Source: Gammaproteobacteria bacterium (GTDB lineage: Bacteria > Pseudomonadota > Gammaproteobacteria > Pseudomonadales > Halieaceae). From it: DNA of 59,497 nt. Position numbers and translations under genes: made by a program. The stretch is taken from assembly GCA_030427485.1 (NCBI GenBank), contig JAUICG010000029.1, forward strand, positions 1 through 59,497. The letters are read 5' to 3'. The notes beneath the pieces were generated by a model. It was not told where the DNA came from, did not search any database, and saw only the letters and a program-made list of their open reading frames with translations. This document shows, one piece after another, positions 53,540 through 59,497 of this stretch. How positions within the stretch are numbered: the first letter of the stretch is position 1; each line of letters begins with the position of its first letter.

Positions 53540-53568
53540 ACTCTAGTGAGCCACAAGTGGCTTGTCAA
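53540..53568 (-). promoter_or_regulatory. btuB promoter with internal palindrome
   Basis: On the minus strand TTGACA (53568-53563) is followed after exactly 17 bp by TAGAGT (53545-53540). The spacer contains a 14-bp perfect palindrome, AGCCACTTGTGGCT (53549-53562), a possible operator. The -35 overlaps the stop codon of the upstream DUF2894 gene, so btuB has its own promoter right at the end of that operon. Confidence 0.7.
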
Positions 53569-54245
53569 CCGTCTTTGTGCTGTTCGAGCCAGTACAGTGT
53601 TTCGAGGTAGGAGACAAAGTGCCCCAGGCAGGCGGGCGAAGTATCCAGCATGATGTGCAGAGAGCGCAGCGCCAGTTTCCGCGGGTTCAGCGGGCCGGCA
53701 TCGTCGGGAGCGTCCCTGAGCGCACTGTAGAGCAGCCGTTCTGCGTACTGCCGCCGCAGCGTCTCGCGATGGTGGCGCAGCGCCTTCATCTCGGTACGCT
53801 CGCAGCCTGTCCCGACGGTGCTCCCGTTCGGGGAGGATTCCAGTTCGCGGGTCAGGCTGGCGAGGGCGGCAACGGCCTCCGATGTATCCGGCCGCCCCGC
53901 GAGACGCCTGGCGGCCTTGAAATCACCGGATTGGAACAGGTCCGCCAGTTGTGCGCGGATCTGCGGCTGCTGCTCGCCTGCGCCTTCCAGCAGGGCCCGA
54001 ACGTCCGCACGCTCCCCGGCGTATGCGGCCTGGTAGACTTGCAGCGCTTCCCAGGCTTTTTTTTCCAGCAGGCTGGCGACCGGCCCGGCCTGTTCCCGGC
54101 TGCGGGTCGCCAGCGCCTGAATGTAGCGGAAACGGACCGGGTTGAAACGGTCGGCGCCGCTGTCTCTCAGCGCGGTTACCGCCGCGCGCAGTGAACTGGC
54201 CGTCTGCTGGTGCGCACTGTCGTCGCTGCCCGCCGTACTTCGCAT
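53565..54245 (-). CDS. DUF2894 family protein
   Basis: 226 residues from the ATG at 54245, one base after the stop of the OmpA-like gene. Mainly helical, with the family core RFNPVRFRYIQALATRS and KKAWEALQVYQAAYAGERAD, and a C-terminal RKLALRSLHIMLDTSP. No signal peptide or membrane helix, so probably cytoplasmic. Known only as a partner of DUF802, OmpA-like and DUF3348 genes in Pseudomonas, Xanthomonas and Burkholderia relatives as I recall. Biochemical role unknown. Confidence 0.8.
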   Translation of the reverse strand: MRSTAGSDDSAHQQTASSLRAAVTALRDSGADRFNPVRFRYIQALATRSREQAGPVASLLEKKAWEALQVYQAAYAGERADVRALLEGAGEQQPQIRAQLADLFQSGDFKAARRLAGRPDTSEAVAALASLTRELESSPNGSTVGTGCERTEMKALRHHRETLRRQYAERLLYSALRDAPDDAGPLNPRKLALRSLHIMLDTSPACLGHFVSYLETLYWLEQHKDG

Positions 54246-54246
54246 T

Positions 54247-54888
54247 TCAGTCGCGGTCCGCCGGTACGCCGGCATTCATCGGGACCGGCGCCATTTCCAC
54301 CCGGCGGTTCCGCGACCGACCCGTATCATCCAGGTTGGACGCTACCGGTTGCTGGGCGCCGAATGCGGCAGCGAACACCAGCGCCGGCGGCATGCCTTCT
54401 TCGATCAGTGCGCGCGTCACCGTCAGCGCGCGCTGCGCGGACAGCTCCCAGTTGTCGGCATAGTGGCTGTTACCTTGCTGGATGGGCAGGTCATCGGTAA
54501 AGCCGCTGACCATCAGCAACTCGTCACGGTCCTCGAGATAGACCTGCAGGGGCGTTACCAGTGTGTGCAGGAGGGCGCGGCCCTCTGCTTGCAACTGGTC
54601 GGAATTCAGTGCGAACAGCACGCTGCCGCTGATACCGATGCGGCCGTCACGCAGCGTGACGCGCCCCGTCGCCAGCGGGTCGGCCAGTGCCTGTTCGAGG
54701 GCTATTCTGCGCTGTTCCTCGATCTGGCGTTTACTGACTTCCTCTTCCAGTGTCTGTGCGAGTTCCACCTGGTAGCCCAGTACCCACACCAGTAGTAATA
54801 CGAAAATGCCCACCACGCCTGCCATGAGATCGCCGAAAATGGCCCACACCGGCATAGCCTGCGAAGCGTCCTGCTGTAGCTCCCGCAC
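54247..54888 (-). CDS. OmpA/MotB-like stator protein (ZorB-like)
   Basis: 213 residues. A single membrane helix at about 16-38 starts with Asp20 in FGDLMAGVVGIFVLLLVW, the layout of the proton-carrying Asp of MotB, TolR and ZorB. A short linker is coiled-coil-like (VELAQTLEEEVSKRQIEEQ). An OmpA-like peptidoglycan-binding domain (VLFALNSDQLQAEG, WELSAQRALTVTRALIEEG, GRSRNRRVEM) fills the C-terminal half. Starts at a GTG overlapping the DUF802 stop by one base, so the two are made together, as expected for subunits of one channel. Confidence 0.88.
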   Translation of the reverse strand: MRELQQDASQAMPVWAIFGDLMAGVVGIFVLLLVWVLGYQVELAQTLEEEVSKRQIEEQRRIALEQALADPLATGRVTLRDGRIGISGSVLFALNSDQLQAEGRALLHTLVTPLQVYLEDRDELLMVSGFTDDLPIQQGNSHYADNWELSAQRALTVTRALIEEGMPPALVFAAAFGAQQPVASNLDDTGRSRNRRVEMAPVPMNAGVPADRD

Positions 54889-56741
54889 TACTGCGCTCCG
54901 GCGGCCAGCTGGCCTGTCTTGCGTCCGATGCGGCGCATGTCGTCCATCATTTCTTTTTGCGACAACATGCTGTGGTCAATTATCTCCCGCGCCTGCGCCA
55001 CATAGTAGGCCATCTGCTCGTCGCTGCGGGCAGTGGATTGTTCCAGGGCATGCCCGATGTGGCTGAGGTGTTCCATCATGGCCTCGTTGGAGCTGTCGAA
55101 CAGCGCGACCGCGTGGCCGAAGGCTTCGCCGAGGCTGTTCACCTCTATCGCGCCGCCTGCGACATGGACGCTGGCCTCGGTTAGTGTCGACATTCCGGCG
55201 CTGAGACTGTCGTCGAAGCGGCTGGAGATGTCGCGCAGTATCTCCGCGGAGGACGCCACGAGGTTTTCCACGGCCAGCCGCTGGGTGTCAGCCGCCTGCT
55301 GCAGGGAGGCTGAGAGCTTTTGCAGGTCCTGCGTCATGTCCAGGCGTTCCTGGAGCAGTTGCTTGTCGCGTTCGACCGTGTTGCCGATCTCTGCGCGGAG
55401 CAAACCGATCACCTCGGCGGCGGCGCGGGGCGTTTCCGACGCGGTCTCGATAAGCCGCGTCATCGGCGCCTCCAGACCCTGTCCCAACCGGGCCAGGTGC
55501 GTGGCAACCGTGGATTCGAGCCTGTCCAGCCACACCGCTTCCGCGGCGGAGCGAGCTTCAACCAGCGTCTCGGTGGACGCGAGCAGGCCGCTAATTTCGG
55601 TCAACAGGGTGGCCGTACTGGTCCTCGCGCTGTCTGTGAGTTCGCTGACTGAGTCGCCGAGCACTGCTTTGATAGTATCCTGCAATGCGATGGTCTGTTC
55701 TGTCCAGGATGACGAGGTCGCGGCAAAGGAGTCCAGCAGCGACTTGCCGGCAGCGCCGAACTCGCTGCCCAATGACCGCAGTTGGTCCTGCCCGGTTTGC
55801 GCCTGCTGTTGCTGGTTTCTTTCCAGCATCTGGCTGATGTCGGCGACAGTCTCCGTCAGTATTGGTCGCAGGGCTTCGCCGGCCGCCCTGGCACTTGCGC
55901 CCAGGCACTCCTGCAGTGAGCGATCCACGGAGTTGGCCAACTCATTGAAGCGAGATTCTGTCGCCGCCTGAAAGCGTTCCTGGGTGGTCAGCAGGGATTC
56001 ACCGAGCTGGTCACCCATGGACGAGAGCTGCGCGACAAGTGCCTGCAGGTCGCCGGCGACAGCGGGCAGCGCACCGGCCTGGGCATGCAGTGCGGCGAAC
56101 GCCAGTTCTTTCTGGTAGGCGGGTGAGAAAACTTTAAACACCGACGCAATGCCGTCATCCAGCCGTCGCGTGGCGAGGATTCGCTCATGCCGTGCCAGCG
56201 TGGCGATGAGCCCCAGCATGGCGGACGCGCCGACGCCGGCCACCGATGTGCCGAAGGCCACGCCCAGTCCCTGCATTGGAGCGGCCAGGCCGGCGCGGAT
56301 GGCGTCGAGTTCCGTGCTGCCCTGCAGTGCAGCAACGGCGCCGCCCAGTGTACTCACCATGCCGACAAAGGTTCCCAGCAGCCCGAGCATCACCAGCAGG
56401 CCGACCAGATACGGCGTGAACACTGGGGCTGGCAGGCCATCCCGTTCGCCTGCGATGCGAGCGCGCACGCCACCGCGCAGCGCCGGGTCCAACTGCCCGA
56501 GCCAGTCCCCAAACCACTCATTCGTGGCCGCTGTTTGTGGTTTTATGTTGCCAAGCGCCGTGTTCAGGGACGCGGTCGCGCGTCGGAACCGCAGCAGTTC
56601 AACAATGCCGATCAGGTAGACTGCGCCGATTCCGCAGGTGACCGCCAATGCCAGTAGGCTGGCGCCTGCGAAGTCGTGGGCCATCCAGGCAATTGCGCAT
56701 GCGCCGAGCAGCGCGGCGACGCCAAACAGCAGGCTGTTCAT
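54888..56741 (-). CDS. DUF802 protein: MotA/TolQ-like channel with long tail (ZorA-like)
   Basis: 617 residues from the ATG at 56741 (an in-frame ATG at 56774 is possible; the much longer open frame upstream is DUF3348 sequence). Four membrane helices at about 3-20, 26-50, 111-134 and 155-182. Helices 3 and 4 carry MotA/TolQ/ExbB-type motifs, VMLGLLGTFVGMVSTLGG and GVAFGTSVAGVGASAML, with a Thr in helix 4. From about 220 to 610 the chain is a Glu/Gln/Ala/Leu-rich helical or coiled-coil tail. This is the plan of ZorA, the Zorya motor subunit. DUF802 members have no established function. Confidence 0.85.
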   Translation of the reverse strand: MNSLLFGVAALLGACAIAWMAHDFAGASLLALAVTCGIGAVYLIGIVELLRFRRATASLNTALGNIKPQTAATNEWFGDWLGQLDPALRGGVRARIAGERDGLPAPVFTPYLVGLLVMLGLLGTFVGMVSTLGGAVAALQGSTELDAIRAGLAAPMQGLGVAFGTSVAGVGASAMLGLIATLARHERILATRRLDDGIASVFKVFSPAYQKELAFAALHAQAGALPAVAGDLQALVAQLSSMGDQLGESLLTTQERFQAATESRFNELANSVDRSLQECLGASARAAGEALRPILTETVADISQMLERNQQQQAQTGQDQLRSLGSEFGAAGKSLLDSFAATSSSWTEQTIALQDTIKAVLGDSVSELTDSARTSTATLLTEISGLLASTETLVEARSAAEAVWLDRLESTVATHLARLGQGLEAPMTRLIETASETPRAAAEVIGLLRAEIGNTVERDKQLLQERLDMTQDLQKLSASLQQAADTQRLAVENLVASSAEILRDISSRFDDSLSAGMSTLTEASVHVAGGAIEVNSLGEAFGHAVALFDSSNEAMMEHLSHIGHALEQSTARSDEQMAYYVAQAREIIDHSMLSQKEMMDDMRRIGRKTGQLAAGAQ

Positions 56742-56745
56742 CGAA

Positions 56746-57510
56746 TTAGTAATCGTCGTGTTCCTCAAGTTCATCAAGTGCATCGACCAGGCCCTGCGTA
56801 GGCAGCAGTCGCGTTTCAATTTCAGCCAGCAGCAGGCTCCGCATCTCGCTGCGCAACTGCAGCAGCGTGACCTCCCAGCGCTCACGGATGCGGGACGGGT
56901 CCGTGGCAGTTCTCCGGTGCTGGTCCCGCAGCGATGCGAAACGCTGCCCGAGCAGGCGTGGTATCGCGGCAAAGGCGCGCCGGGCGGGCCCTGCCAACGG
57001 GCCTGCCAGTACGGTGTCCAGTGCTGCGAGTCTCGCAAGCGGCGGTGACAGGTCTGCCAGTGCGTCCCGGGTCCTGGCATGCAGGTCGCGAATTCTGAAA
57101 TCGATAATTCTCTGCTGCGCGCTGTAAAAGCTCAGATACGGCGCGGCGTCCATGATCTCATCGACCGTCATCTCGGCCCGTGCCCGTGGAAAGCGCGTTC
57201 GGTTGGCGCTCGCTTGCGGGCTAAAACTCTGCGCCGCGCTGCCCACGATCGCGGCGCGCTCACGCTGGAATTCGTCCCTTATCGTGCCCCGGCTCACGAC
57301 AGGCTGCGCGTCTGTCGGCTCGAACACCGCTTCGTGCACCGTGGAGATCCGGATGGAGTCGGCGAGGTCGAACGAGCGAGCCAGGCGTTCGATAAAATCC
57401 TGGTGTGAAAGCTGCCCGTCGGTATCCAGCAGTTCCGCGAGGACGCGCACCAGTGCCGGGGATTTCTCCGGGCTCGGGTGTGCTGGAACAAGTAAACTGG
57501 CCTGTGTCAT
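56746..57510 (-). CDS. DUF3348 family protein
   Basis: 254 residues, cytoplasmic, first gene of the four-gene operon. Conserved family stretches are SHQDFIERLARSFDLADSIR, YLSFYSAQQRIIDFRIRDLH and ARTRDALADLSPPLARLAAL; mostly helical, ending in an acidic tail (LDELEEHDDY). It ends 4 bp before the DUF802 start. It has no recognised catalytic motif. Its strict linkage to DUF802 suggests a regulator or tail-binding partner of the channel. Confidence 0.8.
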   Translation of the reverse strand: MTQASLLVPAHPSPEKSPALVRVLAELLDTDGQLSHQDFIERLARSFDLADSIRISTVHEAVFEPTDAQPVVSRGTIRDEFQRERAAIVGSAAQSFSPQASANRTRFPRARAEMTVDEIMDAAPYLSFYSAQQRIIDFRIRDLHARTRDALADLSPPLARLAALDTVLAGPLAGPARRAFAAIPRLLGQRFASLRDQHRRTATDPSRIRERWEVTLLQLRSEMRSLLLAEIETRLLPTQGLVDALDELEEHDDY

Positions 57511-57765
57511 AACTCTCTATGACAGGCGCAGTGCTGCCATCAAATTGCCTGCATGGGCGTGGGAACCAGGGGGCGCGGAATGCTGCGCACGGTGAAGCGC
57601 CTGAAAACGGCGACCGATCGTGCGTCTGCGCCGCCCGCATTATCGCCATTTTATCCGAAGATTCAAGGTGGTCTTTGCGTGGCGATGCCATCCATCCGCT
57701 GCTGCGAAAGTGGATTACATTGCGTAGAATGGCGCCCTGTTCAGCCACGTCGATCACGCAAACTG

Positions 57766-58260
57766 ATGCTTACTCCCGAAGTCATACAGGAGGTCGCAAC
57801 CCTGTTGGGCCGGCAGCCTCGCGGGCTCGAAGATGTCGCCGTGTCCGGGCCCGCCGGTGAACCGCAGGTGATTCGCGTGGCCTCGCTGGTGGATGACAAA
57901 CCGTTTCCCACCCTGTTCTGGCTGGTCGACCGCGCGCTCTGCTACCGCATTGACCAGGCGGAAGCCGGAGGTTTGATCGCGCAGTTCCAGCGTCGCATTG
58001 ACGCGGATGCCGGATTGCGTCGCAGTATGCGGGAGGATCACCGCGCCCATATTGCGCTGCGGGAGGACTTTATGTCCCCGAGCGTGCGCGGGCGGCTACA
58101 GGCACTGAATTACGCTGAGGCGCTGGCACGCCGGGGGATAGGCGGCATAGCCGACCGCAGCCGTATCCGCTGCCTGCACACCTGGTACGGCGCCCACCTC
58201 GTGGTTCCCAATACGGTGGGGCGCATGCTAGACGACTGGTGGAGCATGCAATCCACCTGA
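57766..58260 (+). CDS. DUF501 domain-containing protein
   Basis: 164 residues from the ATG at 57766; the frame is open further upstream but that sequence is not protein-like. DUF501 features: GEPQVIRVASLVDDKPFPTL, FWLVDRALCYRIDQAEAGG, IRCLHTWYGAHLVVPNTVGR. Function unknown; the gene occurs widely in gammaproteobacteria and actinobacteria. It diverges from the DUF3348 operon across a 255-bp gap that includes TAGAAT at 57725-57730. Confidence 0.85.
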   Translation: MLTPEVIQEVATLLGRQPRGLEDVAVSGPAGEPQVIRVASLVDDKPFPTLFWLVDRALCYRIDQAEAGGLIAQFQRRIDADAGLRRSMREDHRAHIALREDFMSPSVRGRLQALNYAEALARRGIGGIADRSRIRCLHTWYGAHLVVPNTVGRMLDDWWSMQST

Positions 58261-58296
58261 TGGTATAGTGTGCGCCCCCTGAGAACGGACATTGTT

Positions 58297-59352
58297 ATGA
58301 CTGCAAGAACCGACGATCTGCGCATCCAGCAGATCAACGAGTTGATATCCCCGCAACAACTGATCAAGGATATCGGCATCAGCGATACCGCGGCGGAAAC
58401 CGTCGCACAGGCGCGCGAATCGATTCACCGGATTCTTACCGGTGAGGACGACCGCCTGGTGGTGGTTGTGGGCCCCTGTTCGATCCACGATCCGGGAGCG
58501 GCGCGCGAGTATGCCGAACTGCTCAAGCGGGCGGCGGAAGACCTGGAGCAGGAACTGTTCATCGTGATGCGCGTCTACTTCGAAAAGCCGCGCACCACGG
58601 TCGGCTGGAAGGGGTTGATCAACGATCCCGACCTCAACGACAGCTTCCAGATCAACAAGGGCCTGCACCTGGCGCGGAAACTGCTGCTGGATCTCGCCGA
58701 AATGGGCTTGCCGGCCGGCACCGAGTACCTGGACCTGATCAGCCCGCAGTACCTCGCGGACCTCGTGTCCTGGGGCGCAATCGGCGCGCGCACCACGGAG
58801 AGCCAGACCCACCGCGAGCTGACCTCCGGACTGTCCTGCCCGGTGGGTTTCAAGAACGCCACCGATGGCGATATCCAGGTGGCGATCGACGCGATCAATT
58901 CCGCCTCCAGGCCACACCATTTCCTGTCGGTCACCAAGCAGGGCCACTCGGCCATTTTCCAGACCACCGGCAACGAGGATTGCCACATCATCCTGCGCGG
59001 TGGCAAGCAACCCAATTACGATATGTTTTCGGTGGAGGATTCCGAGGCGATGCTGGCGAAGGCGGGTTTGCCGGCGCGTATCATGATCGATGCCAGCCAC
59101 GCCAACAGCCGCAAGGTGCCGGCCCGGCAGGTGCATGTCGCCCTGGACATCGCTACCCAGGTGGCGCGCGGAAGCCACAGCATCATTGGGCTGATGCTGG
59201 AAAGCAACCTGGTGGAAGGGCGCCAGGATGTGGTCCCCGGTGAGCCGTTGACGTTCGGACAGAGCATCACCGATCCCTGCATCAGTTGGGAAAACACGCT
59301 GCCCGTGTTGCAGACCCTGGCGGAAGCGGTTCGCCAGCGTCGTGCCGGTTGA
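58297..59352 (+). CDS. aroG: 3-deoxy-7-phosphoheptulonate synthase (type I)
   Basis: First step of the shikimate pathway: PEP plus erythrose 4-phosphate to DAHP. 351 residues from the ATG at 58297. VVVGPCSIHDPGAAREYAEL, MRVYFEKPRTTVGWKGLIND, LDLISPQYLADLVSWGAIGA and MIDASHANSRK are diagnostic of the AroF/G/H class, normally feedback-inhibited by an aromatic amino acid; which one cannot be read here. A TATAGT lies 28 bp before the start without a clear -35. Confidence 0.96.
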   Translation: MTARTDDLRIQQINELISPQQLIKDIGISDTAAETVAQARESIHRILTGEDDRLVVVVGPCSIHDPGAAREYAELLKRAAEDLEQELFIVMRVYFEKPRTTVGWKGLINDPDLNDSFQINKGLHLARKLLLDLAEMGLPAGTEYLDLISPQYLADLVSWGAIGARTTESQTHRELTSGLSCPVGFKNATDGDIQVAIDAINSASRPHHFLSVTKQGHSAIFQTTGNEDCHIILRGGKQPNYDMFSVEDSEAMLAKAGLPARIMIDASHANSRKVPARQVHVALDIATQVARGSHSIIGLMLESNLVEGRQDVVPGEPLTFGQSITDPCISWENTLPVLQTLAEAVRQRRAG

Positions 59353-59497
59353 GCCATTGGCCTGTCGCGCGAGGCGGGGCGGTGGAGCGGGCCGATCCGC
59401 CACATGGAACGGCTGGGCGCCGAAACCATCCTGCATCTTGTCGTGGAGGGGTTGGGCCAGCTTGTCGTCCGCATCGAGGGCGACCATGATTACAGGC
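59353..59497 (+). pseudogene. Probable C-terminal remnant of a sugar ABC transporter ATPase (TOBE domain)
   Basis: Directly after the aroG stop, and in the same reading frame, the codons translate to a TOBE-like end: HMERLGAETILHLVVEGL and LVVRIEGDHDYR, as in MalK/UgpC-type ATPases (ERLGxETxxHxxxxG). The ATPase core is absent: aroG occupies the upstream side. It runs off the window, so it may instead be a small orphan gene starting at the ATG at 59404. Pattern-based call. Confidence 0.4.

Noticed and set aside
53565..57510. Calling the operon a true Zorya system
   Set aside because: The ZorAB-like pair is there, but no ZorC, ZorD (helicase/nuclease) or ZorE gene is visible. The neighbours are B12 and aromatic biosynthesis genes rather than defence genes.
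58228..59487. 419-codon minus-strand frame opposite aroG
   Set aside because: It is the mirror of the aroG reading frame; His/Asp/Arg-rich composition without motifs.
1..59497. CRISPR arrays, tRNA or rRNA genes, prophage or insertion sequences
   Set aside because: No repeat-spacer pattern, cloverleaf-like sequence, rRNA or intact transposase/integrase was recognised on reading; covariance and repeat searches could not be run.

Overview
The window is chromosomal DNA of a GC-rich gammaproteobacterium. The gene order secD-secF-suhB-trmJ-iscRSUA-hscBA-fdx-iscX-ndk-rlmN-pilF-rodZ-ispG-hisS-yfgM-bamB-der is the Pseudomonas/Cellvibrionales housekeeping layout. TonB receptors, a PEP-CTERM protein and two acyl-CoA ligases beside a Pseudomonas-type isocitrate lyase suggest an aerobic, possibly marine member of the Cellvibrionales (Halieaceae-like). 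That placement is an inference from gene content, not from a marker-gene comparison.

Layout. Bases 1-21593 are housekeeping, all on the + strand: the 3' half of purL, secDF without yajC beside it, suhB, trmJ, a complete ISC iron-sulfur operon behind an IscR-type operator, a 466-bp gap holding a large REP-like palindrome, then ndk to der and a group III truncated haemoglobin. Bases 21614-38273 are accessory metabolism: a TonB receptor divergent from three periplasmic haem proteins (dihaem cytochrome, MauG/CcpA-like dihaem protein, beta-helix protein fused to cytochrome c); a minus-strand acyl-activation cluster (SnoaL-like protein, two AMP-forming ligases, TauD-like dioxygenase); aceA with a clear terminator; an HxlR regulator with a Tat-exported lipoprotein GMC oxidoreductase; and metY.

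Bases 38417-53568 are a corrinoid salvage and remodelling locus framed by two cobalamin riboswitches. The + strand riboswitch precedes cobQ-cbiZ-btuC-btuD-cobU-cobT-cobC-cobS-cbiB-cobD-btuF-bluB. The - strand riboswitch precedes btuB-cobO. Together they cover outer-membrane uptake, ABC import, adenosylation, removal of the old side chain, synthesis of dimethylbenzimidazole and reassembly of the nucleotide loop. No corrin-ring genes are present in the window. Between the two arms lie a PEP-CTERM protein and a small exported protein that looks like the periplasmic domain of ExbD without its membrane anchor.

Bases 53565-57510 hold the most interesting system: a compact four-gene minus-strand operon (DUF3348, DUF802, OmpA/MotB-like, DUF2894). 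DUF802 reads as a four-helix MotA/TolQ/ExbB-type channel subunit with a cytoplasmic tail of about 400 residues, and its partner has a single membrane helix starting at an Asp followed by an OmpA domain. This is the architecture of the ZorA/ZorB motor of Zorya defence systems, but with two unknown accessory proteins instead of Zorya effectors. The window ends with a DUF501 gene, a DAHP synthase and what looks like the C-terminal scrap of a sugar ABC-transporter ATPase.
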